A stretch of 15,352 bases of DNA, taken from contig JAOZIG010000100.1 in the NCBI GenBank assembly GCA_026014515.1, positions 1-15,352 of the forward strand, given 5' to 3'. This document shows, one piece after another, positions 1-7,018 of the stretch (position 1 is its first letter; each line of letters starts with the position of its first letter). The position numbers and the translations under genes are program-made. Source of the stretch: Candidatus Bathyarchaeota archaeon (GTDB lineage Archaea; Thermoproteota; Bathyarchaeia; TCS64). The notes below the pieces were generated by a model. That model saw only the letters and a program-made list of their open reading frames with translations, was not told the DNA's origin and searched no databases.

Positions 1-43
1 TTTTACTACACGTATGCTATGCACGTTTTCCTGAACAACACTG

Positions 44-973
44 TTGAGCCGGTCCGCTATCGACAGACGCGCAAACGTCTACGCGGAGAAACGCAACGAC
101 AAAAAGATATTCATTGATGCCGATAACCTCGGATTCAGCGGATACTTTGAAGATGATACATATTACCCTGTACGGGGAAGAGCGTGGCGTGGCAGAAACC
201 TAGCAGCATTGAATGTCGCGGCAAAGAAAACCATGGATTACATTGGCGTAGAAGGCGGTGCAAACCTCAAGGTACGCAGTATGATACCCATAGCCGTGGG
301 GCTAGGTAGCAGCGCAGCTATCTGTGTAGCAACAGTTGCAGCCATGGAAAGACTATTTGACGCTAACCTGAAGCAAGAGGAAATATCAAACCTAGCTTTT
401 GAAGGTGAGACCATAATCCACGGTAAACCCAGTGGAGTCGATAACAATGTCTCTACATTCGCTGGTGTAATGAGCTATGACAAGGAAAACGGCATCAAAC
501 GCCATAAACTAGATCACGATATACCCTTCATCATCGGGAACAGCAAGAAAAAACGCTCCACACGCAAAATGGTGGAAAACGTTGCAGCCCTCAAAGAACG
601 AAACCCAGAGGAAATGAACAAGATACTAGACTCCATGGGCATGATAGCAGAATCTGGACTTGACTCATTAATGAAGGCAGATATCAATCGAGTAGGAGAC
701 CTAATGGACCTAAACCATGGGCTACTATCCGCAATAGGCGTCTCAACGATGAAACTTGAGATACTCTGTCACACATCAAGAAACAACGGTGCCTTAGGTG
801 CTAAACTCACAGGAGCCGGAGGCGGAGGCTGCATGATCGCTTTAGCTGAGGAGCCTGATATCCCTGATATTGAGCGCGCCATCAGACGGAGAAAAAGTGA
901 TTCCTACAGGGTTTCATTGACTGATCGCGGCGTTGAGAGCAAGTGGGTTGAAGAGGAAAATGCAGATTCTTAA
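44..973 (+). CDS. mvk: Mevalonate kinase, 5' end missing or frame-disrupted
   Basis: GHMP-family kinase that phosphorylates mevalonate in the cytoplasm with ATP. Counting from the TTG at 44, the phosphate-binding motif PIAVGLGSSAA lies at about residues 82-92, the catalytic-Asp motif GKPSGVDNN at 127-135 and the C-terminal glycine motif TGAGGGGC near 255. These are hallmarks of mevalonate kinase. The first GHMP motif (PGKxxLFGEHAVxxG, normally 25-30 residues before the AID element) is absent. This frame has a TGA at 32-34, and the weakly similar residues ARFPEQHC lie in another frame (24-44) before a TGA at 45-47. The TTG is therefore probably only the first codon available, and the gene is truncated by the window or contig edge, frameshifted, or a 5'-broken pseudogene. 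It overlaps the next gene by 14 nt. The family call is firm; the start is not. Confidence 0.85.
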   Translation: MSRSAIDRRANVYAEKRNDKKIFIDADNLGFSGYFEDDTYYPVRGRAWRGRNLAALNVAAKKTMDYIGVEGGANLKVRSMIPIAVGLGSSAAICVATVAAMERLFDANLKQEEISNLAFEGETIIHGKPSGVDNNVSTFAGVMSYDKENGIKRHKLDHDIPFIIGNSKKKRSTRKMVENVAALKERNPEEMNKILDSMGMIAESGLDSLMKADINRVGDLMDLNHGLLSAIGVSTMKLEILCHTSRNNGALGAKLTGAGGGGCMIALAEEPDIPDIERAIRRRKSDSYRVSLTDRGVESKWVEEENADS

Positions 974-1730
974 ACTCGGTGGAAGCGTAATCACCCACAA
1001 GGACGAGTATTTTTCACCACATACAGAAAACATCAAACGCCTCGCACAGGAAATATCAGCAACAAAAAAACCCTTAATCATTGTTCACGGTGCGGGGAGC
1101 TTTGGTCACCCCGTAGCAAAGAAATACAATATCTCAGACGGATTAAAAACAAGCGAACAACTTGTCGGGTTCAGCGAGACCCATCAATCAATGACCCGCC
1201 TCAACCAGATAATAGTAGATACATTACTTGAAGCTGGGGTTCCCGCCTTTGGAATCAGCGCCTCATCTATGCTTGTAACCAAGAATAGAAGACTTGTTGA
1301 CATAGACATGAGTATAATCAAAGGCTGTCTGAAGCTTGGACTCGTTCCAGTGATGTACGGTGATGCTGTGCTTGATACTGAACAAGGGTTCGCTATCCTC
1401 TCAGGTGACCAGTTGATAGTCAGACTTGCAATAGACCTAGAAGCAGAACGCATTATCTTCGGCTCGGATGTAGATGGGATATACACAGCTAACCCCAAAC
1501 TGGACCCAAACGCAAAGCTAATCGAACTAGTTTCTCTAAGTCACATAACAGCCGAGGTTGGAGGCGCCACTAACACTGATGTTACTGGTGGTATGCTTGG
1601 TAAGCTCAAGGAGGCGGAGGAAGCTGTTGAAGCTGGCGCTGAGGTTGTTTTCCTTAACGCTAACGCTGAGAACAGGGTGAAAACGGCTCTTTTAGGGGAA
1701 AAAGTAATGGGCACCCTTCTCACATTGTAG
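960..1730 (+). CDS. ipk: Isopentenyl phosphate kinase
   Basis: Amino-acid-kinase-fold enzyme that converts isopentenyl phosphate plus ATP to isopentenyl diphosphate, the last step of the archaeal modified mevalonate pathway. The start chosen is ATG 960, which gives the family's N-terminus MQILKLGGSVITHK directly. A TTG at 933 would add nine residues with no counterpart. The nucleotide-binding KLGGS is at residues 5-9 and Lys14 follows. HGAGSFGHP ends in His50, the conserved catalytic histidine that distinguishes IPK from other amino-acid kinases. GSDVDGIYTANPK and TGGMLGKL in the second half complete the ATP site. The length, 256 aa, is normal. The start overlaps the mevalonate kinase stop (971-973), and the stop lies 4 nt before fni, so the three genes are probably co-transcribed and translationally coupled. 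Confidence 0.95.
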   Translation: MQILKLGGSVITHKDEYFSPHTENIKRLAQEISATKKPLIIVHGAGSFGHPVAKKYNISDGLKTSEQLVGFSETHQSMTRLNQIIVDTLLEAGVPAFGISASSMLVTKNRRLVDIDMSIIKGCLKLGLVPVMYGDAVLDTEQGFAILSGDQLIVRLAIDLEAERIIFGSDVDGIYTANPKLDPNAKLIELVSLSHITAEVGGATNTDVTGGMLGKLKEAEEAVEAGAEVVFLNANAENRVKTALLGEKVMGTLLTL

Positions 1731-1734
1731 TTCC

Positions 1735-2826
1735 ATGAGTGGGATAGAAAAGCGCAAACTACGGCATATCCGTGTAAGCCTTGAAGAAGAAGTAGAGACC
1801 GATATCGCTACAGGCTTCGAGGACATCAGACTAATCCACAGAGCACTACCAGAAATAGACCTAGATGAAGTATCAACCGAGACCACATTCTACGGTAAAA
1901 AACTAGCAGCCCCACTCATCATAAGCGCCATCACCGGCGGAACAGACGAAGCCAAAGAGATCAACTCTGTGCTCGCTGAAGTAGCTGAAGAGAAGAAAAT
2001 AGGAATCAGTGTTGGCAGTCAGAGGATAGCAGTAGCTCAACCTGAAACCGTACCCACATTCAGCATAGTGCGCGAGAAAGCTCCTACTACATTCGTGATG
2101 GGGAATCTAGGATGTCCACAACTCAGCCTAGGCTGGGGCGTGGATGAAGCCCAGAAATGTATTGATATGATCAAGGCTGATGCATTGGCTCTTCACATGA
2201 ATCCATTGCAGGAAGCAGTACAGGTTGACGGTGACACCAAATATCGCGGTGTCTTTGAGAAGATAACTGACCTAAGTAAGAATCTCAAAACTCCCCTCAT
2301 CATGAAAGAGACTGGAGCAGGAATAGCGTGGGAAGATGCAGCCAAGATGCAGCATTCAGGAGCATCAGGGCTTGAGATCAGCGGCGTTGGGGGCACATCA
2401 TGGAGCGCAGTAGAATACCACATCGCCAAAGAGGTTGGCAAGAAAGACATGGAGTATCTTGGTGGAGCCCTATGGAACTGGGGAATACCCACTGCCATTA
2501 GCGTAATCGAGACTACACAGAAAACCAGCCTCAGTGTAATCTCCAGCGGAGGCATCAGGACCGGCGTGGAAATAGTGAAATCACTAGCCCTTGGCGCCGA
2601 TATGGGTGGTATGGCTAAGCCTTTCCTAGAGAAAGCCGTGAAGGGGCCAGAGGCGCTGAGTCAGTATGTTGATGATATAATCCGTGAGATCCGGGTTGCC
2701 ATGTTCCTTGTTGGAGCAAGAAACATTGATGATCTGAGCAAAGTTCCTGTTTTAGTGATGGGTAAAACAGCTGATTGGCTGCGCCTAAGAGGTATCAATA
2801 TTGATGGATACGCGAAAAGGGTATAG
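1735..2826 (+). CDS. fni: Isopentenyl-diphosphate delta-isomerase, type II (FMN-dependent)
   Basis: Interconverts IPP and DMAPP using reduced FMN, providing the allylic primer for prenyl chain synthesis. The 363-aa protein has all type II landmarks: RK at residues 7-8, SAITGG at 64-69 (flavin loop), VGSQR at 93-97, MGNLGCPQLS near 122-131, and HMNPLQE at 154-160, in which Gln159 and Glu160 match the catalytic Gln-Glu pair. Lys191 and the phosphate-binding segments GVGGTSW (217-223) and SSGGIRTG (270-277) follow. It is unrelated to the type I Nudix isomerase. ATG 1735 lies 4 nt after the ipk stop with no room for its own promoter. In many archaea an RNase J-like gene sits between fni and the prenyl synthase; here it is absent. 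Confidence 0.95.
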   Translation: MSGIEKRKLRHIRVSLEEEVETDIATGFEDIRLIHRALPEIDLDEVSTETTFYGKKLAAPLIISAITGGTDEAKEINSVLAEVAEEKKIGISVGSQRIAVAQPETVPTFSIVREKAPTTFVMGNLGCPQLSLGWGVDEAQKCIDMIKADALALHMNPLQEAVQVDGDTKYRGVFEKITDLSKNLKTPLIMKETGAGIAWEDAAKMQHSGASGLEISGVGGTSWSAVEYHIAKEVGKKDMEYLGGALWNWGIPTAISVIETTQKTSLSVISSGGIRTGVEIVKSLALGADMGGMAKPFLEKAVKGPEALSQYVDDIIREIRVAMFLVGARNIDDLSKVPVLVMGKTADWLRLRGINIDGYAKRV

Positions 2827-2831
2827 AATAG

Positions 2832-2837
2832 TTTAAG
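2832..2837 (+). promoter_or_regulatory. TATA box of the GGPP synthase gene
   Basis: TTTAAG begins 32 nt before the ATG at 2864 and just after the fni stop. At the usual archaeal spacing, transcription would start 0-4 nt before that ATG, giving a leaderless mRNA. This is the main argument for ATG 2864 rather than the in-frame TTG 2849. Confidence 0.6.
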
Positions 2838-2863
2838 TTTCATACGTCTTGTGTATCCATGAA

Positions 2864-3868
2864 ATGTCTGAGGCTCAAATAATACAGAAAAACCTCATTG
2901 AAACCACGGCACCAGTAAATGAGTTCATAGCAAATATATTACAAGACAAGAAACCCGCACAAATATACCAGGCAAGCAGACACCTCATCGAAGCCGGTGG
3001 AAAACGACTCCGCCCATTCCTTGCTATCAAAGCATGTGAAGCAGCAGGAGGTAACTCCAAGGATGCCATACCATTCGCGGCAGCGGTTGAGATTCTTCAT
3101 AACTTCACACTCGTTCATGATGACGTAATGGACCATGACTCATTGAGACGCGGAAAACCCACGGTCCACACAAAGTATGGAGAACCCATGGCGATACTTG
3201 CCGGCGATATGCTCTTTGCAAAAGTCTATCAATCTGTGCTTGATTACGCTCCAGCCCATATATCCTCAGAAGACGTCGTATATGCGCTTCAAAAACTCAC
3301 AGACGCAATAATCACATTATGCGAGGGACAGGTACTTGACATCAGCTTCCCAAAAGCCACAGACGTATCAGAAGAAGACTATCTCTTCATGATTGGTGGC
3401 AAGACAAGCGCCCTCTTCAAAGCATGCGCAGAAGTAGGGGCAATAGCTGCAGGAGCCCAGACCGAAGTAGTAGATTCACTGGGCAAGTTCGCGTGGGACG
3501 CAGGCATCACATTCCAGATAATCGACGATATACTGGGCGTCACAGCCGACGAAAAGACCCTCGGTAAACCCGTTGGCAGCGATATCAGGGAAGGAAAGAA
3601 GACAATTATCATGATCCATGCCCTGAAACACGCAGATGAGACCCAGAAAAAGACTCTGCTTGAGGCTATGAAAGGCGAGGAAGCTACTCATGAGGAGATC
3701 GAGGCTGCTGTAGAGGTTCTCAAAGACATTGGTTCTATCGAATACGCCAAAAAACAAGCCGAGAAATATCTAGAGACCGCATTCGAGAGTCTTAACATTG
3801 TTAAAAACTCAGATGCCAAGAGCCAGCTAATTTCTCTTGTCAATTATTTTGTACAGCGCGAGTATTAG
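2864..3868 (+). CDS. idsA: Geranylgeranyl diphosphate synthase (short-chain polyprenyl synthase)
   Basis: Trans-prenyltransferase that condenses IPP with allylic diphosphates to make the C20 (possibly also C15) precursor of archaeal ether lipids. From ATG 2864 it is 334 aa. GGKRLRP (45-51) binds the IPP diphosphate. The first Asp-rich motif DDVMD is at 86-90, and GGKTSALF lies near 178-185. The second Asp motif DDILG starts at 221 and is followed by the conserved GKPVGSDIREGKKT. Phe81 lies five residues before the first Asp motif, the position where an aromatic residue limits chain length in type I archaeal GGPP synthases, so C20 is the best guess. The TTG at 2849 was rejected because it would lie upstream of the predicted transcription start. 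It has its own promoter but directly follows the mvk-ipk-fni set. Confidence 0.93.
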   Translation: MSEAQIIQKNLIETTAPVNEFIANILQDKKPAQIYQASRHLIEAGGKRLRPFLAIKACEAAGGNSKDAIPFAAAVEILHNFTLVHDDVMDHDSLRRGKPTVHTKYGEPMAILAGDMLFAKVYQSVLDYAPAHISSEDVVYALQKLTDAIITLCEGQVLDISFPKATDVSEEDYLFMIGGKTSALFKACAEVGAIAAGAQTEVVDSLGKFAWDAGITFQIIDDILGVTADEKTLGKPVGSDIREGKKTIIMIHALKHADETQKKTLLEAMKGEEATHEEIEAAVEVLKDIGSIEYAKKQAEKYLETAFESLNIVKNSDAKSQLISLVNYFVQREY

Positions 3869-3913
3869 AGAAAGGAATAATAGCTATCCCCTATCTATTC
3901 ATCGAGACCAAAA

Positions 3914-5647
3914 GTGTCCATAGATGAAGAAGAAATAATGGCTGGTACTTTAAAGTACGCAGCTTATAATGCATCACAGCATGATGGAGTAGCTCAAGCT
4001 GGTTCTGTTGTTGGAAAGCTGTTAGCTGAGTTCCCAGAGTATAAGGTAAGTGTTAAGGATGTTATTCCGATTATCAACAAAGGAGTTGCTGAAGTAAACA
4101 ATTGGGCACTTGAACGACAGCAACAATTTATTGAGAAAAACTACCCAGAACTACTTGAGACAAAAAAGATCGAAGAGGCGCCAAAGACATTGCCCCCACT
4201 TGAGAACATCGATGAGTGGCCAGTTGTTAAAACAAGGTTCGCTCCGAACCCAGACGGTGCCTTGCATCTTGGCTCAGCGGAGCCTATAACCTTCTGTGAT
4301 GAGTACGCCAAGATGTACAATGGTCACTTTATTCTAAGATATGAAGATACGAGCGCAGAGGTCAAGCCGCCGATCCCAGAGATGTATGATGCCATTATAG
4401 AAGACCTTGAGTGGCTCGGAGTCAAGATAGACGAGAAATATATCCAATCAGACAGGGTTGAACTCTATTACGAGTACGCTGAACAAGTACTTCGTGAGGG
4501 AAACGCCTACGTCTGCACCTGTGAAGTAGAGACATTCAGAGAGCTATACATGAACAAACAGGCTTGCCCATGCCGAGAACTAGACCCAGAGGAACAGCTA
4601 GCGCGATGGAACAAGATGCTCGACGGCACATATGCGCAAGGCGAAGCCGTAGTCAGGATCAAAACAGATCTACAAGACCCCAACCCAGCGGTAAGAGACT
4701 GGCCTGCCCTCAGAATTAGTGAGGCATGGCACCCACGAATGGAGAACAAGTACCGTGTATGGCCTCTATACAACTTCAGCTGTGGAATAGATGATGCCTT
4801 GATGGGTGTCTCACATATCATCCGTGGAAAAGAGCATGACGTAAACACCACTCGACAGAGGTGGCTGCAGAAACACCTAGGATGGAAAGTACCAGAGATA
4901 ATCAACGTAGGAAGACTCGGTCTTGAAGCAGGGATACTCAGTAAATCTAAGATGCGCGCAGGGATAGAAGATGGTACTTATAGTGGATGGGATGACCCGA
5001 GACTAGGTACACTTAGGGCACTTAGGAAAAGGGGTATCCAGCCTGAAGCCATCAGAAACATAATGATCCATGTTGGGCCAAAGCCAGTGAATGTATCAAT
5101 TAGCTGGGATAACTTCGCAGCTGAGAACAGACAAATCATTGAGCCGATAAGCAACAGGTACAGTTTCGTCCAAGACCCGATAAAACTCACAGTCAATAAT
5201 GTAAAGAAGACTATCACAGCTAAGCTACCGGTGCATCCTGATTATCCTGAACGGGGAAATCGAGTGCATGTGTTGAATCCCATTGATGCCTCTATTCACC
5301 TGTACCTTTCAGGAAACGATCTGGATAGAATTGAAACAGGAAAACTAGTGCGTCTAATGGGAATAGCAAACGTCATGATAACCTCAGTGGGTGACGAGAT
5401 AACAGCCGAGTATCACTCAGAGGATTACCAGATCGCCCGAGATAAAGAGGCACCATTCCTAAACTGGTTGCCTTTTGAGGGAGGCGTTGAAGCCAAGATA
5501 ATCATGCCAGACGCATTAGAGGCATTGGGACTTGCTGAGGCTAGTGTCAACGAGATGAAACCTGATGATATGTTCCAGTTTGAGCGCTTCGGGTACTGCC
5601 GCGTAGAGCAGGGTAAGCCTTTCGTGGCTTATTTCGCCCACAACTAA
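3914..5647 (+). CDS. gltX: Glutamyl-tRNA synthetase, archaeal type
   Basis: Class Ib aminoacyl-tRNA synthetase charging tRNA-Glu. The 577-aa protein has an N-terminal helical extension of about 100 residues typical of archaeal/eukaryotic enzymes. RFAPNPDGALHLGS follows, with the HIGH equivalent HLGS at 118-121. Cys201, Cys203, Cys218 and Cys220 form a probable zinc site in the acceptor-binding domain. The KMSKS equivalent LSKSK is at 342-346, and then comes the beta-barrel anticodon domain seen in archaeal GluRS and in GlnRS. GTG 3914 gives an acidic N-terminus similar in length to homologues; ATG 3938 is a shorter alternative (569 aa). A weak A/T box (AATAATAG, 3876-3883) precedes it. GluRS next to the prenyl synthase is a recurrent archaeal arrangement, probably operon history rather than shared function. 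Confidence 0.95.
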   Translation: MSIDEEEIMAGTLKYAAYNASQHDGVAQAGSVVGKLLAEFPEYKVSVKDVIPIINKGVAEVNNWALERQQQFIEKNYPELLETKKIEEAPKTLPPLENIDEWPVVKTRFAPNPDGALHLGSAEPITFCDEYAKMYNGHFILRYEDTSAEVKPPIPEMYDAIIEDLEWLGVKIDEKYIQSDRVELYYEYAEQVLREGNAYVCTCEVETFRELYMNKQACPCRELDPEEQLARWNKMLDGTYAQGEAVVRIKTDLQDPNPAVRDWPALRISEAWHPRMENKYRVWPLYNFSCGIDDALMGVSHIIRGKEHDVNTTRQRWLQKHLGWKVPEIINVGRLGLEAGILSKSKMRAGIEDGTYSGWDDPRLGTLRALRKRGIQPEAIRNIMIHVGPKPVNVSISWDNFAAENRQIIEPISNRYSFVQDPIKLTVNNVKKTITAKLPVHPDYPERGNRVHVLNPIDASIHLYLSGNDLDRIETGKLVRLMGIANVMITSVGDEITAEYHSEDYQIARDKEAPFLNWLPFEGGVEAKIIMPDALEALGLAEASVNEMKPDDMFQFERFGYCRVEQGKPFVAYFAHN

Positions 5648-5677
5648 AATTACATTTTCTTGTTAACTAACGATACG

Positions 5678-5685
5678 TTTAATAA
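5678..5685 (+). promoter_or_regulatory. TATA box of the L7Ae ribosomal operon
   Basis: TTTAATAA lies 53 nt before the L7Ae ATG in the 83-nt gap after gltX. At standard spacing transcription would begin near 5705-5708, leaving a leader of about 23-26 nt. That leader carries a Shine-Dalgarno-like GAGGG at 5719-5723, 7 nt before the start. This gene is thus leadered, unlike most neighbours. Confidence 0.55.
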
Positions 5686-5688
5686 AGA

Positions 5689-5708
5689 ACATAGTGGTAA
5701 GGCTATGT
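5689..5708. promoter_or_regulatory. Inverted repeat between TATA box and start of the L7Ae operon
   Basis: ACATAG and CTATGT form a perfect 6-bp inverted repeat separated by 8 bases. It sits immediately downstream of the TATA box and reaches the predicted transcription start, where an archaeal repressor would block polymerase. If transcription starts further upstream, it would instead be an RNA hairpin. The symmetry is seen directly; the regulatory role is inferred. Confidence 0.35.
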
Positions 5709-5730
5709 ACCATTTACAGAGGGAAATGAA

Positions 5731-6120
5731 ATGTCCGGAGATGTAGATCCTTCGAAGCCCTTCTACGTAAGGTTCGAAGTACCAAAAGAAGTCGCTGAAG
5801 CGGCTCTAGAAGCACTAAAGATTGCAACAGAAACAGGCAAGATCAGAAAGGGAACAAACGAGGCCACCAAATCCATAGAGAGGGGCAAAGCCAAGCTCGT
5901 ACTCATAGCGGAGGATGTCCAGCCACCAGAAATCGTGGCACACCTACCACTACTATGTGAGGAGAGGAAGGCAACATTCGTGTATATTCCAACAAAAGAA
6001 GACATCGGCGGAGCACTAGGAATCAGCGTTGGCTCATCAGCAGCAGCCATCGAGGAGTCCGGTGACGCCGAGAGCCTTATTGCTGAGATTGTCTCAAAAG
6101 TAAACGAGTTAGTGAAGTAA
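5731..6120 (+). CDS. rpl7ae: Ribosomal protein eL8 / L7Ae, kink-turn RNA-binding protein
   Basis: Binds kink-turn motifs in 23S rRNA and, in archaea generally, also in C/D and H/ACA guide RNAs and RNase P. The 129-aa protein shows the L7Ae core: GKIRKGTNEATKSIERG at about 36-52, which contacts the kink-turn, then LVLIAEDVQPPEIVAHLPLLCEE and the LGISVGSSAAAI segment near the C-terminus. Length and order match the archaeal family closely. ATG 5731 has a well-placed GAGGG. An out-of-frame ATG at 5726 was ignored. It is the first gene of an operon with eS28 and eL24, the conserved archaeal order, and its stop is 1 nt before the next ATG. Some archaeal L7Ae mRNAs are autoregulated through a leader kink-turn; I could not make a convincing one here. 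Confidence 0.97.
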   Translation: MSGDVDPSKPFYVRFEVPKEVAEAALEALKIATETGKIRKGTNEATKSIERGKAKLVLIAEDVQPPEIVAHLPLLCEERKATFVYIPTKEDIGGALGISVGSSAAAIEESGDAESLIAEIVSKVNELVK

Positions 6121-6121
6121 A

Positions 6122-6334
6122 ATGAGTCAAGACTCTGATCTTCTTACGCCATCAACCGTTATCCAGATACTGGGTAGAACCGGGTTAACCGGTGAGGTTA
6201 TGCAAGTGAGAGTCAGGATTGACGACGGCAGAGACAAAGGACGTATTATCACACGCAACGTCAAGGGACCAGTAAGGATCGATGATATCCTGCTGCTACG
6301 CGAGACAGAGCGTGAGGCGAGGAAGATCCGATAG
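6122..6334 (+). CDS. rps28e: Ribosomal protein eS28
   Basis: Small-subunit protein found in archaea and eukaryotes, located on the platform near the mRNA exit. The 70-aa OB-fold protein matches throughout: an N-terminal LLTPSTVIQILGRTGLTGEV, a central VRVRIDDGRDKGRIITRNVK, and the diagnostic C-terminal LLRETEREARKIR. Its ATG is 1 nt after the L7Ae stop, so coupled translation is likely. Confidence 0.97.
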   Translation: MSQDSDLLTPSTVIQILGRTGLTGEVMQVRVRIDDGRDKGRIITRNVKGPVRIDDILLLRETEREARKIR

Positions 6335-6344
6335 GTGAACCATG

Positions 6345-6536
6345 ATGCCAGACGTCCACAAGTGTAGTTTCTGCGGAACTGAGATTGCTCCCGGTACGGG
6401 GATGAATTTTGTCCGCCGTGACGGTAGAGTTCTCAGGTTTTGCTCTAACAAGTGCAAGAAGAGTGCAATTGACCTCAAGCGTGATCCACGCAAATTCAAG
6501 TGGACCGAGGCTTGGAGTCTAAGACAGAGAAGATAA
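6345..6536 (+). CDS. rpl24e: Ribosomal protein eL24, zinc-binding
   Basis: Large-subunit protein of archaea and eukaryotes. The protein of about 63 aa carries a treble-clef-like zinc site: CSFCG near the N-terminus and CSNKC about 26 residues later. GTGMNFVRRDGRVLRFC lies between them and RDPRKFKWTEAWR-like residues at the end, all diagnostic. Two consecutive ATGs (6342 and 6345) are possible. I chose 6345 because GGTGA at 6334-6338 is then 6 nt away, against 3 nt for the first. It begins 10 nt after the eS28 stop and closes the operon. Confidence 0.96.
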   Translation: MPDVHKCSFCGTEIAPGTGMNFVRRDGRVLRFCSNKCKKSAIDLKRDPRKFKWTEAWSLRQRR

Positions 6537-6548
6537 TCCTACTCTAAA

Positions 6549-6572
6549 ATTATCTTATTTTATTTTTTAATC
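6549..6572 (+). terminator. T-rich terminator after the ribosomal operon
   Basis: A T-rich run, with TTATTTTATTTTTTAA at its core, begins 12 nt after the eL24 stop. No GC-rich stem precedes it, which is normal for archaeal intrinsic termination. It separates the ribosomal operon from the independently promoted gene at 6673. Confidence 0.5.
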
Positions 6573-6610
6573 TACCCAAGACGCACTATTGTTATCAGGG
6601 TTTCTATGCT

Positions 6611-6639
6611 TTACCATACACTATAGGTAATGCATATAT
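6611..6639 (+). promoter_or_regulatory. Promoter of the 95-aa orphan, with upstream inverted repeat
   Basis: ATATAT at 6634-6639 is the probable TATA box, 39 nt before the ATG at 6673. It is preceded by TTACC (6611-6615) and GGTAA (6626-6630), a 5-bp inverted repeat with a 10-base centre lying where TFB and upstream regulators bind. A second palindrome, GATCATGATC (6650-6659), lies between the box and the predicted start. The leader is about 10 nt and carries GGGG at 6665-6668. Confidence 0.4.
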
Positions 6640-6672
6640 CTCCCGAATCGATCATGATCTTCACGGGGAAAC

Positions 6673-6960
6673 ATGAGCATAAACATCCCCGAACATCTGA
6701 AAAAATTCTGCGTTGTCTCCGATGATGGCACAATAATAGATCGATTCAAGTGTCCTGTGCCCGGTTGCGAGTATAAGACTCGTCTTGGTCCGGGTGCTGT
6801 TCGTATGCATATTCTGATTAAAGCCGATCCAAAAAGTGAGACTCGGTATAGTCCTGACCACGAAGAGTACTTCAAGCAATATGAATCAGAGCTAACGCTA
6901 GACACGGTACGTGACCTCGCGAGAATCCCATACAGACCAGTGTCTTACAAGAAAGAGTAA
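6673..6960 (+). CDS. Uncharacterised 95-aa protein with a possible Cys/His metal site
   Basis: I do not recognise this protein. It is soluble, with no membrane segment or signal peptide. Residues 26-52 read KCPVPGCEYKTR followed by GPGAVRMHI, giving Cys27-x4-Cys32-x13-His46. This resembles the first three ligands of a C2H2 finger, but the next His (63) is 16 residues further on, so any fourth ligand is uncertain. The C-terminal half is charged and probably helical (EEYFKQYESEL), ending in PYRPVSYKKE. The start is supported by the GGGG Shine-Dalgarno-like element 4 nt upstream. The gene sits alone between eL24 and ndk, a place where archaeal operons usually run on without interruption, and it has its own promoter and trailing T6. 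A DNA- or RNA-binding role is possible but unproven. Confidence 0.7.
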   Translation: MSINIPEHLKKFCVVSDDGTIIDRFKCPVPGCEYKTRLGPGAVRMHILIKADPKSETRYSPDHEEYFKQYESELTLDTVRDLARIPYRPVSYKKE

Positions 6961-6971
6961 ACTTCTCCATC

Positions 6972-6977
6972 TTTTTT
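6972..6977 (+). terminator. T6 tract after the 95-aa orphan
   Basis: Six consecutive T residues lie 12 nt after the stop and 13 nt before the ndk TATA box. The position fits an archaeal poly-T terminator isolating the two genes. Confidence 0.4.
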
Positions 6978-6989
6978 CATCGTCAAATC

Positions 6990-6995
6990 TTTAAG
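6990..6995 (+). promoter_or_regulatory. TATA box of ndk
   Basis: TTTAAG begins exactly 29 nt before ATG 7019, so the transcript probably starts at or next to the A of the start codon. It therefore decides against the in-frame GTG at 7004. Confidence 0.6.
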
Positions 6996-7018
6996 TCTGA
7001 TATGTGTTTCGTCTAGCC

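Noticed and set aside
32..34. TGA in the mevalonate kinase frame as recoding (selenocysteine) or programmed frameshift
   Set aside because: No SECIS-like structure or slippery sequence is visible, the family has no Sec at this place, and the upstream codons do not restore the missing motif in frame.
933..959. TTG 933 as the start of isopentenyl phosphate kinase
   Set aside because: ATG 960 begins exactly where the family begins (MQILKLGGS); the extra nine residues have no counterpart.
3476..3757. Minus-strand open frame opposite the GGPP synthase
   Set aside because: It is antisense to the conserved second Asp motif region, with no promoter or recognisable product.
4507..4905. 132-codon open frame on the minus strand
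   Set aside because: It lies wholly inside gltX, whose motifs (HLGS, four Cys, LSKSK) are unmistakable, and its translation resembles no family.
5689..5730. Kink-turn in the L7Ae leader as an autoregulatory RNA
   Set aside because: The hairpin lacks the three-base bulge with tandem GA pairs, and most of it lies upstream of the predicted transcription start.
6673..6960. Classical C2H2 zinc finger transcription factor
   Set aside because: The Cys spacing is four and the second His is 16 residues from the first instead of 3-5, so the standard finger pattern is not met.
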